Shown here: one piece after another, positions 26,501 to 35,772 of the stretch
Position numbering within the stretch: position 1 is the first letter of the stretch
How the letters are laid out: every line of letters begins with the position of its first letter
Assembly: GCA_030530985.1 (NCBI GenBank)
Contig: JAUMTX010000004.1
Location: 42,529-106,528, forward strand
DNA: 64,000 nucleotides
Reading direction: 5' to 3'
Source of the DNA: Corynebacterium sp.
Lineage (GTDB): Bacteria > Actinomycetota > Actinomycetes > Mycobacteriales > Mycobacteriaceae
The notes under the pieces: generated by a model
Told to the model about the DNA's origin: nothing
What the model saw: the letters and a program-made list of their open reading frames with translations, nothing else
Database searches by the model: none
Position numbers and translations under genes: made by a program

Positions 26501-27237
26501 TTACCGGCGCGGCCACGGCGCACAATATCCTCATAGGCCTCAACGAATGCATCAAAGCCGAGCTTTTCACACTCACGAATGGCTGCAACCACCAGGCCAC
26601 GGGAACCATCCTTCTGTGGAAGGTCAATGGCCAGGCCAAGGTTAATGTGGTCATGAACCACGACAGTTGGCTTGCCGTCCTTCAACTCATAGGCATTATT
26701 CATGACAGGGTGGGCCATAACAGCCTTAACCATGGCATAGCCAAGGATATGGGTGAAGGAAATCTTGCCACCACGGGTACGGGCCAGGTGCGCATTGATC
26801 ATGGCGCGGTTCTCAAACATGAGACGGGCTGGCATATCGCGAACCGAGGTTGCGGTCGGGATCTCCAAAGAGATGTCCATGTTCTTGGCAATCGCCTTGG
26901 CAATACCAGCCATTGGGAACTCGCCAGCCTCCGGCAGAGTGGACTCATTTGCACGAGTCATTGGGGATGCAGCACGCTTGCGCGCATCAGCCTCAGCACG
27001 GGCAGAAGCCTGAGAATCCGGACCAGCACTACGCTGACGTGGCGCAGCAGCGGCCTGAGGGGCGGCCGCTGGTGCAGCGGACGCAGCAGCTGCAGGCGCA
27101 GCTGGAGCTTGAGTGGAAGCTGCTGGCTGCTGGGTTTGGAAATACTCGCGCCATTCTGCGGAGACGGAATTAGGGTCTTGGAGGTACTGCTGGTAGAGGT
27201 CATCCACCAGCCACTGGTTTTGGCCGAAGTTAGTCAC
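23533..27237 (-). CDS. odhA: 2-oxoglutarate dehydrogenase, E2 acyltransferase-E1 fusion
   Basis: TCA-cycle enzyme of 1234 residues, the actinobacterial OdhA/Kgd type. The first ~40 residues ([19 protein letters not shown]) are the E1-tail segment; an Ala/Pro-rich linker follows; the acyltransferase (E2-like) catalytic domain spans ~100-340, with [16 protein letters not shown] carrying the active-site His; and the thiamine-diphosphate-dependent E1 domain runs from ~370 ([20 protein letters not shown], then [16 protein letters not shown] and [17 protein letters not shown]). No lipoyl domain is present, as expected for this type, which uses the lipoyl E2 of pyruvate dehydrogenase. An aroE paralogue lies upstream on the same strand. 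Activity is known to be controlled by the FHA protein OdhI in related species. Confidence 0.96.
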   Translation of the reverse strand: MTNFGQNQWLVDDLYQQYLQDPNSVSAEWREYFQTQQPAASTQAPAAPAAAASAAPAAAPQAAAAPRQRSAGPDSQASARAEADARKRAASPMTRANESTLPEAGEFPMAGIAKAIAKNMDISLEIPTATSVRDMPARLMFENRAMINAHLARTRGGKISFTHILGYAMVKAVMAHPVMNNAYELKDGKPTVVVHDHINLGLAIDLPQKDGSRGLVVAAIRECEKLGFDAFVEAYEDIVRRGRAGKLTGKDFSGVTITLTNPGGIGTRHSVPRLTKGQGAIIGVGSMDYPAEFAGASEDRLAELGVGKLVTITSTYDHRIIQGAESGEFLRTMSNLLIDDHFWDHIFDVMHVPYTPMRWAQDIPNIGVDKNTRVMQLIEAYRSRGHLIADINPLHWVQPGMPIPDHRDLDMETHGLTLWDLDRTFHVGGFMGRETMTLREVLDKLRTAYTLKVGTEYNHILDRDERIWIQEHVENGQPKYTPAQQKYILQKLNAAEAFENFLQTKYVGQKRFSLEGSESLIPLMDSIIDTAAGQGLDEVVIGMPHRGRLNVLANIVGKPLTTLFTEFEGYIDPAQAGGSGDVKYHLGATGTHLQMFGDGEIKVTLTANPSHLEAVNPVMEGIARAKQDILDLGHDGYTVVPLLLHGDAAFAGLGIVPETINLANLRGYTVGGTVHVVVNNQIGFTTTPDSGRSSHYATDLAKAYGCPIFHVNGDDPEAVVWVGHLAAEYRRRFGKDVFIDLVSYRRRGHNEADDPSMTQPKMYELINNRETVRARYAEDLKGRGDITQAEAEAAERDFHDQMESVFIEVKEAGTPAVTAQEGIAYSQELPHGLDTSITREELVEIGQSYVNLPEGFEPHPRVAPVAQKRAESAQHGGIDWGWGELIAFGSLANSGKLVRLAGEDSRRGTFTQRHAVMIDPETAAEFNPIDELARAKGNGGKFLVYNSALTEYAGMGFEYGYSVGNPDAVVAWEAQFGDFANGAQTIIDEYVCSGEAKWGQTSSVILLLPHGYEGMGPDHSSARIERYLQLCAEGSMTVAQPSTPANHFHLLRRHALGNLKRPLVVFSPKSMLRLKEASSSVEEFTEIKKFRSVINDPRIVDAFGNVIGDVTKIKTIMLVSGKMYYELEKKRAKLGREDVAIVRIEMLHPIPFNRLREVFGMFPNLKEIRFCQEEPANQGAWPFLAVHLPELIPGMLPMKRISRRAQASTATGMSKVHAYEQQQLMEQAFADLPE

Positions 27238-27337
27238 GACGTTTGTCGCCTCATTTCCTGTGTCGAGAAACTGTAGGAGATATATCTAAAGATATAAGGT
27301 TTGGGCTCGTTTTACACATACAACTCCGAGGATTACC

Positions 27338-28156
27338 CTATTTCGGGGGTAAATTTGCGAAATCCTCAGCAGCCTGGACGAGTTCATCGCTGAGTCGCAC
27401 GCCAGTGTACATGGCGAATTGCTCAGCGGCTTGAAGAGCAATAACTTCCTGACCAGTGATAATGTGCTTGCCGCGTGCGGTGGCCTCCTTAATGAGAGGC
27501 GTTTGCCAAGGGAAGGCAACTACGTCGAAGATCACATTTGCGGCCTCAATGTGTTCTAGGGAAAAGGAAAGCTCATTTTCATTATCACCGTGCATACCGA
27601 TTGGGGTGACATTAACAAGCATCTCCGCATCATCCGGGGTGGTGGGGGAGTACTCAAAGCCATACTTTTGCGCAAGCGCACTACCAGTCTGCTCATTACG
27701 GGCAACAATGGTGCCAGTCATGCCATAGTCAGCAATGGCTGCAACCACAGCCTTGGCCATACCACCAGAACCATGCAGGGCCACCTTCAGATTCTTATCA
27801 ACATTATGGCTTTCAAGTAGGGCAGCAACCGCAATATAGTCAGTGTTATAGCCGGTCAAGTGGCCATTATCATTAACAATGGTATTGACAGCATCAATAC
27901 GGGCAGCGGAGTGATGGATGTCGTCGATAAGCCCAATGACATCAGTCTTATATGGCATGGAGACAGCGGCCCCGCGAATGCCAAGGCCACGGATACCAGC
28001 AACAGCAGCAGTAATATCAGCAGGGGCGACAGCCTTGTAGACATAGTTCAAGCCCAACTTGCTGTAAAGCCAATTGTGGAAGCGCACACCATGGTTGGAT
28101 GGGCGTGCTGCCAAGGAAATGCACAATTGGGTTTCGCGATCAATATTCAAATCCAT
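27338..28156 (-). CDS. Shikimate dehydrogenase-like protein (AroE paralogue)
   Basis: A 272-residue NAD(P)-dependent enzyme of the shikimate/quinate dehydrogenase family. The catalytic Lys is in AAVSMPYKTDV (residue ~68), the Asp in GYNTDY (residue ~106), and the nucleotide loop is GSGGMAKAV. The N-terminal substrate motif differs: the two serines of the usual SxSP shikimate-binding loop are replaced by ARPSNHG, so substrate use may not be shikimate. A similar paralogue next to odhA is known in C. glutamicum, distinct from the housekeeping AroE. It lies 100 bp upstream of odhA on the same strand, and the next gene is divergent (45 bp between starts). Confidence 0.83.
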   Translation of the reverse strand: MDLNIDRETQLCISLAARPSNHGVRFHNWLYSKLGLNYVYKAVAPADITAAVAGIRGLGIRGAAVSMPYKTDVIGLIDDIHHSAARIDAVNTIVNDNGHLTGYNTDYIAVAALLESHNVDKNLKVALHGSGGMAKAVVAAIADYGMTGTIVARNEQTGSALAQKYGFEYSPTTPDDAEMLVNVTPIGMHGDNENELSFSLEHIEAANVIFDVVAFPWQTPLIKEATARGKHIITGQEVIALQAAEQFAMYTGVRLSDELVQAAEDFANLPPK

Positions 28157-28201
28157 ACCCTAAGCCTAGTACTAATCCTATTCAGCCTGTATTCTAGAAG
28201 A

Positions 28202-28741
28202 GTGAGTTTGCTAGAAAACCTTGCGCTGGCTTTGGATTCCGAAGGCGTGCCCGCCCGCGTGCGTGAAGAAGTCCTCATTGCCCCACTGGGAAATGATGTG
28301 GATATACGCCTTCGAGTTATTGATGCCAATTTCCCGGCCATCAATATTTATATTGGTGAAGAGGTGCTGGTCAGTGTCGCATTTTCGCTGGAAGATGCCG
28401 TCAACTTTGTGCTTGAGCACCTGGCCACAGCCGATCTAGTAAATATGATGCGTGAGTTGCTGACCAATTCTGATGGTCGCCTCACCGACATGGAATTTTA
28501 CCAAGATGATGAGGATATGGATTCGGTTTGTGCCGATGTGGGCACCTGTTCCACCCTCCATATTCGATTTTTCGTTGAGGATAATATTGCCTGTGCTGCT
28601 GTTCAGCTCATCACTGAGGATGAGGAATATGTGGAAATGGGTACTTTTAGTGACTTCGACCGTTTGGCCAATGTTCTTGCCTTCGCCTCCGATCATGCCG
28701 AAGGCTGGGAAGCGGAGCTTGCTCCTGTGATTGACTATTAA
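28202..28741 (+). CDS. Conserved hypothetical protein, acidic
   Basis: A 179-residue acidic cytoplasmic protein with no recognised domain. The reading frame extends further upstream but only as a shadow of the aroE-like gene, so GTG 28202, with AGAAGA just before it, is chosen; TTG 28208 is also possible. Alternating hydrophobic strands (VSVAFSLEDAVNFVLEHL, HIRFFVEDNIACAAVQLI) and helices suggest two repeats of a beta-rich module of YbjN-like appearance, but this is only a shape impression. It overlaps the MFS gene by 11 bp and is probably cotranslated with it. Confidence 0.65.
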   Translation: MSLLENLALALDSEGVPARVREEVLIAPLGNDVDIRLRVIDANFPAINIYIGEEVLVSVAFSLEDAVNFVLEHLATADLVNMMRELLTNSDGRLTDMEFYQDDEDMDSVCADVGTCSTLHIRFFVEDNIACAAVQLITEDEEYVEMGTFSDFDRLANVLAFASDHAEGWEAELAPVIDY

Positions 28742-30035
28742 ATTCTCATCCAACCCCTCAAAATCAAACACCACAGAATCAAACACCGCGGAGCGCATCC
28801 CCCACGAAATTTGGATTTTGGTTTCCGCGGCCTTTTTGGTCGCTTTGGGGTGGGGTATTGTCTCCCCGGTTCTGCCTCAGTTGGCCCATAGCTTCGGTGT
28901 TTCCATGGCCGCCGTTGGTTTTGTGGTCAGCGTCATGTCCTTTGCCCGCCTGGTTTTTGCCCCCGGTGCGGGGCGTCTCGTTGACCGCCTGGGCTCCCGC
29001 ATTGTCTATATTTCCGGACTCCTCATCGTTGCCTTTGCGACGGGTGCAATCTCCATCGCCCAAGCATATTGGCATGTTTTGGTGCTTCGGCTCATTAGTG
29101 GCATTGGCTCGACCATGTTTACCGTCTCGGCTTTGAGCCTGATTGTGAAAATCTCCCCGCCGAATATTCGCGGGCGCTGTTCCTCCGCCTACGGTACCGC
29201 CTTCCTCTTGGGCAATCTCATGGGCCCTTTGGTCGGAACCCTGCTCTCACCTTTGGGAATGCGCATCCCATTTGTTATCTATGCGGTGGCATTGTTCATT
29301 GCCAGTGCCGTGGTCTATGTGCGCCTCAAGCCGTCCGCCTTGGAGGCTTATCGCCTCAAGCACCAGGATGAGAGCCAAGAAAAGAGCCCCACACCGGCGC
29401 AGCCCGAGAAGGCTTTGCCTCCTGTGAGCGTGAAAGAAGTCATTGGCGATTCTGCCTATAGGGCGGTATTGACCTCGAGTTTCTTCCATGGCTTTACCAA
29501 TATGGGTGTGCGCGTGGCCATTCTGCCACTCTTTGCCGCCCATGTTTTCGGCGCCCACGGTACCGCCCTTGCTGGCTTGGCGCTTTCTGCTTTTGCCGGC
29601 GGTAATGCCTTGAGTTTGCAGTTTTCGGGCCGTTTGGCCGACCGGATTGGTCGCCGCCCCATGATTATGGTGGGCCTGGTTTTTTCGGGCACATTTACCT
29701 TCTTTATGGGTATGCCCACCAGCATGTGGCCGGTTCTGATTTTGTCCATTCTTGCTGGTTTTGGTGCCGGCTTGCTGGCCCCTGCCCAGACTGCCGCCAT
29801 GGCTGACATTATTGGTCGCGAGCGTCCGGGTGGCACAGTGATGGCCAGCCAGCAGATGGCTGCGGATTTTGGTGTCATGCTTGGCCCTATTCTTATTGGC
29901 TTTGTGGCCGACCAGTGGGGCTATAGTCCAGCCTTCATGATTTCGGGTGCGGTACTGTTCCTGGGCATTATTTTGTGGCTTGGTGCACGCGAAACTTTGC
30001 CGGCTAAAAATCTAACGGGCAAAAGGTCGATATAA
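28731..30035 (+). CDS. MFS transporter
   Basis: Twelve-helix drug/metabolite exporter of the Major Facilitator Superfamily (434 residues). Visible signatures are LGWGIVSPVLPQLA in helix 1 and the motif A loop GRLVDRLGSRIVY (residues ~82-94) with a second motif A copy GRLADRIGRRPMIM after helix 7. A central hydrophilic loop of about 40 residues separates the two halves. The start is TTG immediately after a TGA, overlapping the preceding gene; no ATG or GTG exists in frame before the first helix. Substrate unknown. It is followed after 42 bp by an orphan solute-binding lipoprotein. Confidence 0.8.
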   Translation: MTIKFSSNPSKSNTTESNTAERIPHEIWILVSAAFLVALGWGIVSPVLPQLAHSFGVSMAAVGFVVSVMSFARLVFAPGAGRLVDRLGSRIVYISGLLIVAFATGAISIAQAYWHVLVLRLISGIGSTMFTVSALSLIVKISPPNIRGRCSSAYGTAFLLGNLMGPLVGTLLSPLGMRIPFVIYAVALFIASAVVYVRLKPSALEAYRLKHQDESQEKSPTPAQPEKALPPVSVKEVIGDSAYRAVLTSSFFHGFTNMGVRVAILPLFAAHVFGAHGTALAGLALSAFAGGNALSLQFSGRLADRIGRRPMIMVGLVFSGTFTFFMGMPTSMWPVLILSILAGFGAGLLAPAQTAAMADIIGRERPGGTVMASQQMAADFGVMLGPILIGFVADQWGYSPAFMISGAVLFLGIILWLGARETLPAKNLTGKRSI

Positions 30036-30077
30036 TAAATAGTGCAACCGGCCACCCATTCTGGAGGAGATTTCTTC

Positions 30078-31763
30078 GTGCGACGTATACTCGCAGCGCT
30101 GGGTGCAGTTTTACTATGCACCACAGCCACTGCCTGCGCCCCTGATACTACCCCCGCCCCATCATTAGTCCTGGTTAATGCCAGTAATCCTGGCACCGCT
30201 TTAGTGCCCGGGGTGATTAGTACTGAAGGGGGTCGCCGAATTGCAGAAATGCTCTACGCCGGTCTTGTTTATTATGACGTCAACGGCACTGTGACTAATG
30301 ATGCCGCCTCCTCCATTCGCCAGGAAAATGACACCACCTATCTGGTGACTTTGCGTGATGGTCAGACTTTCTCCAATGGTGACCCAGTCAATGCTGAAAG
30401 CTTTATTGACTCTTGGGAATATACCCGCGATAAAGGCCTGACCAATGCGGATTATTTTGATAACATCGACACCCTTGAGCTTGTCGACGACCTCACCTTC
30501 CGCATCACCCTTAAAGAAGCCGATACGAATTTTGTGGCCAAGTTGGGTCAGCCCGCATTCTTCCCCATGCCACAGTCGGCCTTTGCTGATATGAGCGCCT
30601 ATGCGGATAACCCAATTGGTAATGGTCCCTATACCTTGAGTGAGGTCATTCCTAATAATTCGACCACACTGCTGCCGAATGAGAGCTATACGGGTCCACG
30701 TACTGTTCAAAATGATGGTTTGAAGTTCGTCTACTACGCCAATTCGCAAGTTGCCTATGCTGACCTGCTGGTTAATAACCTTGATGTGAATGATGTTCTT
30801 GATTCCACCCAGGGGGATCGTCTGGATGGTCGCGTGGCCACCTACCAGATTGCCGGCAATATTCAGTTGGTTTTGGATAATGCTCTGACTGTGGATCAGC
30901 GCCGCGCCATTTCCCTGGCTATTAACCGTCAGGCCAATGAGCAGGGGCTTTTGGCGGCTACTGACTTTACCTCCTCCATTTTGGGTGTGACCACGGGCCT
31001 CTCCGGCTCCGAGTACCTCAACTATGATCCTGTGCAGGCAAAGACCCTGTGGGATAGTGCCCTTGCCGCCGCTGAGGCCGCCTATAATGAGGCCCAAAAC
31101 CCAACTACACCTGAAGAAAGCGCAGCTGAGGACACTGATTCTGCAGAGTCGCAGTCTGAAGAAGCTACACAGTCTGAGGACTCCACAGTAGAAACCACCC
31201 CTACTGAGGTACCTGCCCCAGTTTCGAGCTTCGATATTGCGGTACCTACCGCTATTCAGAGCACCACTAGCCACAGCAGTGAGATGCTCCCACCGGGCTC
31301 CTCCATTACGCATCCTGTGGCCAATGGGGTAGTGACCGACACTAGCGCCACTCTCACCAGCACTGAGCCAACCAGTGTTGAAGAAAGCACTTCTGTTTCT
31401 ACTTCTTCTGCCGCTGAAACCACCGACCCTGCTACTGAGGTTCCTTCCATTCGTAGTGGCACGGTGAATTCTGAGGAGCGCGATGTGGTTATCAGCAGCC
31501 TTCAGAGCTCCCTTGGTTTGAGCATTGGCACTGCGGAAAATGATGAAGTCTTCATCCGTGCTGTTAAGGCCTCCTATCCTTCCAATCAGTCCTTCTTGGA
31601 TTACTACGGTATGGATCAGGAAGAGCTCTTTGCCACCATGCCATATATTCCACTGTGGTACGCCAATGTCCATGTGGGCTATTCCACCTATGTGAAGAAT
31701 GTCCAGATCGACTGGCGAGGCACCCCTGTGTACTACGCAATTACCAAATCAGCCACCAAATAA
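30078..31763 (+). CDS. Peptide-type solute-binding lipoprotein with a long low-complexity insert
   Basis: An exported family-5 (oligopeptide/dipeptide) binding protein of 561 residues. GTG 30078 has GGAGGAG 7-13 bp upstream; the signal peptide ends in TATAC, with Cys20 as the lipidated residue. The N-terminal lobe shows LVYYDVNGTV, LRDGQTFSNGDPVNAESFIDSWEY and DNPIGNGPYTL. The C-terminal lobe is interrupted by Ser/Thr/Glu-rich segments at about residues 341-383 and 393-463, absent from ordinary family members, before the fold resumes with FLDYYGMDQEELFA. No ABC permease or ATPase lies nearby, so it may be an orphan or an envelope-assembly factor like LpqW. A terminator follows. Confidence 0.85.
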   Translation: MRRILAALGAVLLCTTATACAPDTTPAPSLVLVNASNPGTALVPGVISTEGGRRIAEMLYAGLVYYDVNGTVTNDAASSIRQENDTTYLVTLRDGQTFSNGDPVNAESFIDSWEYTRDKGLTNADYFDNIDTLELVDDLTFRITLKEADTNFVAKLGQPAFFPMPQSAFADMSAYADNPIGNGPYTLSEVIPNNSTTLLPNESYTGPRTVQNDGLKFVYYANSQVAYADLLVNNLDVNDVLDSTQGDRLDGRVATYQIAGNIQLVLDNALTVDQRRAISLAINRQANEQGLLAATDFTSSILGVTTGLSGSEYLNYDPVQAKTLWDSALAAAEAAYNEAQNPTTPEESAAEDTDSAESQSEEATQSEDSTVETTPTEVPAPVSSFDIAVPTAIQSTTSHSSEMLPPGSSITHPVANGVVTDTSATLTSTEPTSVEESTSVSTSSAAETTDPATEVPSIRSGTVNSEERDVVISSLQSSLGLSIGTAENDEVFIRAVKASYPSNQSFLDYYGMDQEELFATMPYIPLWYANVHVGYSTYVKNVQIDWRGTPVYYAITKSATK

Positions 31764-31781
31764 ACAGGTACAAAACTAAAG

Positions 31782-31816
31782 TGGAGGCCACTGCATTAAG
31801 CAGGGCCTCCATTTTT
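31782..31816 (+). terminator. Terminator after the solute-binding lipoprotein gene
   Basis: Stem TGGAGGCC (31782-31789) with GGCCTCCA (31804-31811), followed by TTTTT. Confidence 0.85.
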
Positions 31817-31970
31817 CGTATCAGGTAGGGCACACATGTAACCGCACATGGCTCGACTGCTGCCAGTGGCCACTGCGCGGTGCCCCTAAACTGTGGGCCC
31901 CAATACCGCCACTAAGCCTCATAGTATGTGCGCCAAAGATGCTGGTTAGACACTGCTGTGTGCACAACAA

Positions 31971-31997
31971 AGCCCCGCAGGTATAACCTACGGGGCT
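31971..31997 (-). terminator. Terminator after the minus-strand permease
   Basis: 12-bp stem with one mismatch (31971-31982 with 31986-31997), tight ATA loop, and TTTGTTGTG on the minus strand. The 150 bp between this and the preceding terminator hold only a 12-bp palindrome CAGTGGCCACTG and no gene. Confidence 0.7.
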
Positions 31998-32016
31998 AGA
32001 AGTTTGTGCGTCTTAA

Positions 32017-33384
32017 TTAGACCGAGGTTTCGGTCTTTGTAGGCGCATCATCCTTGCGGAACTTCCACAAGAGGCTCATGAGCAGTGTAAATACAATGCC
32101 GGCAATGAGCGCGGAGTGGTATTCGCTCTTCCACACCATAATGCCGAAAGTGAAGAGAATGAAGGCAATGGCGAAGTACTGACCATAAGGCCAGAATGGC
32201 ACTGGGAACTTGAGGTTGGCCACTTCTTCAGGGGAGAGCTTCTTACGAGATGCAACCTGGGCCAGCAGAATCATCAACCACACAAAGATGGTGGCGAAGG
32301 TAGCCAGGGCAGCAATGTCCTGGAAGACAGAATCCGGGATGAAGTAATTCAGGCCCACACCAACAAAGAGGGTAGCGACCATAGCGCCGGTGGTGACCAC
32401 TGGAACACCATTATGCAGCTTGCCCATGAACTTTGGTGCAAGGTGGTTCTTAGCCATACCGGTCACAATGCGGCCGGCGCCAAAGAGGTCAGAGTTAATG
32501 GCGGAAAGGGCAGCAGTAATCACAACAATATTGAGGATGGTTGCAGCCCAGTTCAGACCCAGGGTGGAGAAAATCTCAACGAATGGGGACTTATCGCCAT
32601 TAATCATTGTCCATGGGTTAATGCAGACAATAAAGAAGATGGCCAGAACGTAGAAGAGGAGAATACGGACAGGAACCGTATTAACAGCCTTAGGGATGGT
32701 CTTTGCAGGATCCTCAGCCTCACCGGCGGTCACACCAATAATTTCGGCGCCACCGAAGGCGAAGAGAACCAGGATGAAGGCACTAATCATGCCGCCACCA
32801 CCATTAGGGAAGAAGCCACCATGATCCCAGAGGTTGCTCAGGTGTGCTTCATTGGCGCCGGTGCCCATACCGAAGATGAGGATGGCAGCACCACCAATAA
32901 TCATGGCAATAACAGCGGAGACCTTAATGAGAGTAAAGCCGAATTCCAACTCACCAAAGAGGCGGGAGCTGGCAATATTCGCGCCACCCACAATAATCAG
33001 GGTTAATGCCACCCAAATCCACTGTGGCGAGTCCGGGAACCAGAACTTCATATAAATGCCAATGGCTGTTAAGTCGGCTAGACACACAATGAGCATCTCA
33101 AAGGCATACATCCAGCCGGTGATATAACCAGCCCAGCGGCCCAGGTAGCGCTCAGTATAGTCAGCAAAGGAACCGGAGACAGGGAGGTGGACAGCCATCT
33201 CACCAAGTGCGCGGAGCATAAAGTAAACGACGATGCCGCCCAAGATATACACCAAAAGCACGGAAGGGCCGGCCGCCTGAATGGCATCAGAAGACCCGTA
33301 GAAAAGGCCAGTGCCGATAGCGGAACCCAGTGCAATAAAGTGGATATGGCGTGCTCGCAGTCCTCTTGTAATGGACGTCGACAT
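32017..33384 (-). CDS. Amino-acid permease, APC superfamily
   Basis: Twelve-helix permease of 455 residues. The first helix has HFIALGSAIGTGLFYGSSDA, followed by the consensus YFMLRALGEMAVHLPVSGSF and a conserved FAFGGAEIIGVTAGEAEDP segment. The pattern is closer to the ProY/CycA/AnsP branch of the AAT family than to the two AroP-like proteins earlier in the window. ATG 33384 has GAAAGGG 6-12 bp upstream; the longer start at 33399 would lie inside this box. It stands alone between two terminators, divergent from deaD. Substrate unknown. Confidence 0.82.
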   Translation of the reverse strand: MSTSITRGLRARHIHFIALGSAIGTGLFYGSSDAIQAAGPSVLLVYILGGIVVYFMLRALGEMAVHLPVSGSFADYTERYLGRWAGYITGWMYAFEMLIVCLADLTAIGIYMKFWFPDSPQWIWVALTLIIVGGANIASSRLFGELEFGFTLIKVSAVIAMIIGGAAILIFGMGTGANEAHLSNLWDHGGFFPNGGGGMISAFILVLFAFGGAEIIGVTAGEAEDPAKTIPKAVNTVPVRILLFYVLAIFFIVCINPWTMINGDKSPFVEIFSTLGLNWAATILNIVVITAALSAINSDLFGAGRIVTGMAKNHLAPKFMGKLHNGVPVVTTGAMVATLFVGVGLNYFIPDSVFQDIAALATFATIFVWLMILLAQVASRKKLSPEEVANLKFPVPFWPYGQYFAIAFILFTFGIMVWKSEYHSALIAGIVFTLLMSLLWKFRKDDAPTKTETSV

Positions 33385-33648
33385 GCAAAACCCTTTCAAA
33401 TTCTTCTAAGACATTGGCTACTATACCTGATAGCGAACAGAAATTATATATTGCGATAGAAATACTTTTGATAGGGCTTCACTCATTAGCTATTCCGCTT
33501 AGTTATGCAATCAATCTTGCATTTTCCGTCATCAACAGGGCGTGGGGTGTCCCGCAAAGGAGAGTGGGCTATACGCTGTGGAAATTTTAATGTAATTCTC
33601 GTCCCATTATTAGATTTATCTGCACAGATAGGCTAGTATTGATTCTTA

Positions 33649-35610
33649 ATGAGCAATGAAAAAGAAAATACAGTAAATGACGCGCTCGAGCAGGAGCAGG
33701 GGGGTGCGCAGGAGTCCAAGAACTCCAGCGTGGGCTTTGAAGACCTCGGCTTGCCTGAGAATGTCCTTGCGGCCGTAAAGAAGGTCGGTTTCGAAACCCC
33801 TTCCCCAATCCAGGCTCGCACCATCCCTATCCTTTTGGAGGGCCGTGATGTCGTCGGTCTCGCGCAGACCGGTACCGGCAAGACTGCAGCTTTCGCGCTG
33901 CCAGTGCTCTCCCGTATTGATGCAAGTTCCCGTTATCCACAGGCTTTGGTCCTGGCACCAACTCGTGAACTTGCCCTTCAGGTCGCTGACTCCTTCCAGT
34001 CCTTCGCGGACAATGTCGGTGGCGTCCATGTTCTCCCAATCTACGGTGGCCAGTCCTATGGCATCCAGCTTTCTGGTCTTCGCCGTGGCGCACACATCAT
34101 CGTGGGTACCCCAGGTCGTGTTATCGACCACTTGGAAAAGGGCTCCCTGGACATCTCGAACCTCAAGTACCTGGTTCTAGATGAGGCCGATGAGATGCTC
34201 AACATGGGCTTCCAGGAAGACGTGGAGCGAATCCTTCAGGACACTCCTGATACCAAGCAGGTTGCACTGTTCTCCGCAACCATGCCTGGCTCCATCCGTC
34301 GCCTTTCCAAGCAGTACCTCAATGACCCAGTAGAGGTAACCGTTAAGAGTGAGACTCGTACCAATACGAACATCACCCAGCGCTACCTCTCTGTTTCTCA
34401 CCGTAATAAGCTTGATGCGCTGACCCGTATCCTCGAGGTCACCGAGTTTGAAGCCATGATCATGTTCGTGCGTACCAAGCACGAGACTGAAGAGTTGGCT
34501 GAGAAGCTCCGCGCCCGTGGTTTCTCCGCAGCCGCCATCAATGGTGATATTGCGCAGGCCCAGCGTGAGCGCACCGTGGAGCAGCTCAAGGATGGTCGTC
34601 TTGACATCCTGGTTGCTACCGACGTTGCTGCCCGTGGTCTGGACGTTGACCGTATCAGCCACGTGCTCAACTATGACATTCCGAATGACACCGAGTCCTA
34701 TGTTCACCGTATTGGCCGTACCGGCCGTGCGGGTCGTTCCGGCGAGGCCATTCTCTTTGTCACCCCACGTGAGCGCCGTATGCTTCGCTCCATTGAGCGC
34801 GCAACCAATGCTCCTCTGACTGAGATGGAACTGCCAACCGTTGATGATGTCAACGAGTCCCGTAAGGCAAAGTTCGCTGATTCCATCACCGAGTCCCTTG
34901 AGCACGCTGAGGTTAATGTTTTCCGCAGCCTGGTTAAGGAATACGCTGAAGAGCATGACGTTCCACTTGAGGATATTGCTGCCGCCCTGGCTACCCAGGT
35001 TTTGGCTGGCGATGAGTTCCTCATGAAGGAGCCACCACCTGAGCGTCGCCGTGACCGTGACCGTGGTCGCGATCGTGATTTCGACCGTGATGATCGTCGT
35101 CGTGAACGTCGTAATCGTGACGACGCCCCAAGTCGTTTCGACCGCAGTGGCCGTGAGATGGTCAGCTACCGTATTGCTGTGGGTAAGCGCCACAATGTTC
35201 GCCCTGGTGCGATTGTGGGTGCCCTTGCTAATGAGGGTGGTCTGCGCAATACTGACTTCGGTCGTATCAACATCCTTTCTGAGTACTCCCTGGTTGAGCT
35301 CCCTAAGGATCTGCCACAGGAGGTCTTCGACTCCCTGGAGCGTACCCGCGTCTCCGGCCAGTTGATCAACATTGAAGTTGATCCAGGCCCACCAGCTGGT
35401 CGCCCAGCCTATGAGCGCCGCAACCGCGATTTTGATCGCGGTGGTCGTAATGACCGTAATGATCGCGGTGGCCGTGGCTACCGTGACCGTGGTGACCGCA
35501 ATGACCGTGGTGGTCGTGGTTACCGTGACCGTGATGATCGCGGCGGCCGCGGTGGCAACTACCGTGACCGTGGCGACCGTGGCGGTTTCCGCGGCGGCAA
35601 GCGCTACTAA
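33649..35610 (+). CDS. deaD: DEAD-box RNA helicase (DeaD/CsdA-type)
   Basis: ATP-dependent RNA helicase of 653 residues. Motifs in order: Q motif, AQTGTGKT (I), PTRELA (Ia), TPGR (Ib), DEAD (II), SAT (III), then RGLD and HRIGRTGRAGR (V/VI). After ~residue 490 comes a DbpA-type RNA-binding domain (YRIAVGKRHNVRPGAIVGAL...FGRINILSEYSLVEL), preceded by an Arg/Asp-rich stretch and followed by a Gly/Arg/Asp tail with repeats of GGRGYRDR. Likely functions are ribosome assembly and mRNA unwinding, especially in the cold. ATG 33649 has no clear ribosome binding site but TAGTAT lies 13 bp upstream; the leader may be very short. It is divergent from the permease. Confidence 0.95.
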   Translation: MSNEKENTVNDALEQEQGGAQESKNSSVGFEDLGLPENVLAAVKKVGFETPSPIQARTIPILLEGRDVVGLAQTGTGKTAAFALPVLSRIDASSRYPQALVLAPTRELALQVADSFQSFADNVGGVHVLPIYGGQSYGIQLSGLRRGAHIIVGTPGRVIDHLEKGSLDISNLKYLVLDEADEMLNMGFQEDVERILQDTPDTKQVALFSATMPGSIRRLSKQYLNDPVEVTVKSETRTNTNITQRYLSVSHRNKLDALTRILEVTEFEAMIMFVRTKHETEELAEKLRARGFSAAAINGDIAQAQRERTVEQLKDGRLDILVATDVAARGLDVDRISHVLNYDIPNDTESYVHRIGRTGRAGRSGEAILFVTPRERRMLRSIERATNAPLTEMELPTVDDVNESRKAKFADSITESLEHAEVNVFRSLVKEYAEEHDVPLEDIAAALATQVLAGDEFLMKEPPPERRRDRDRGRDRDFDRDDRRRERRNRDDAPSRFDRSGREMVSYRIAVGKRHNVRPGAIVGALANEGGLRNTDFGRINILSEYSLVELPKDLPQEVFDSLERTRVSGQLINIEVDPGPPAGRPAYERRNRDFDRGGRNDRNDRGGRGYRDRGDRNDRGGRGYRDRDDRGGRGGNYRDRGDRGGFRGGKRY

Positions 35611-35648
35611 TTGAACCCAGCGCTTAGGCGCTAATTGAACCCAGCGCT
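35608..35648. repeat. Direct repeat of 17 bp overlapping the deaD stop
   Basis: TAATTGAACCCAGCGCT occurs at 35608-35624 (including the stop codon) and again at 35632-35648. The bases between form an AGCGC-TTAG-GCGCT dyad. Confidence 0.75.
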
Positions 35649-35662
35649 CGAAAGAAACGCAC

Positions 35663-35695
35663 AGCCTGGACCCTGAGAGGGGTTCAGGCTTTTTT
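35663..35695 (+). terminator. Terminator after deaD
   Basis: Stem of AGCCTGGACCC with GGGGTTCAGGCT (one mismatch) followed by TTTTTT. Confidence 0.85.
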
Positions 35696-35730
35696 CGTGT
35701 CTATGGGTGCGAATACTGTATGTGGGCAAA

Positions 35731-35754
35731 AGAAAAGGGCCGGTAAACCGGCCC
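35731..35754 (-). terminator. Terminator after the minus-strand membrane protein gene
   Basis: GGGCCGGT (35737-35744) pairs with ACCGGCCC, with a tight loop, and TTTTCTTTT follows on the minus strand. Confidence 0.8.
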
Positions 35755-35772
35755 ATAATGCAGAATGGTGTG

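Noticed and set aside
30201-31673. A 490-codon minus-strand frame
   Set aside because: Antisense of the solute-binding lipoprotein gene.
35030-35610. Repetitive DNA in the deaD 3' region as a CRISPR-like or satellite array
   Set aside because: It encodes the Arg/Gly/Asp tail of the helicase; no regular spacers. No CRISPR array was found anywhere in the window.
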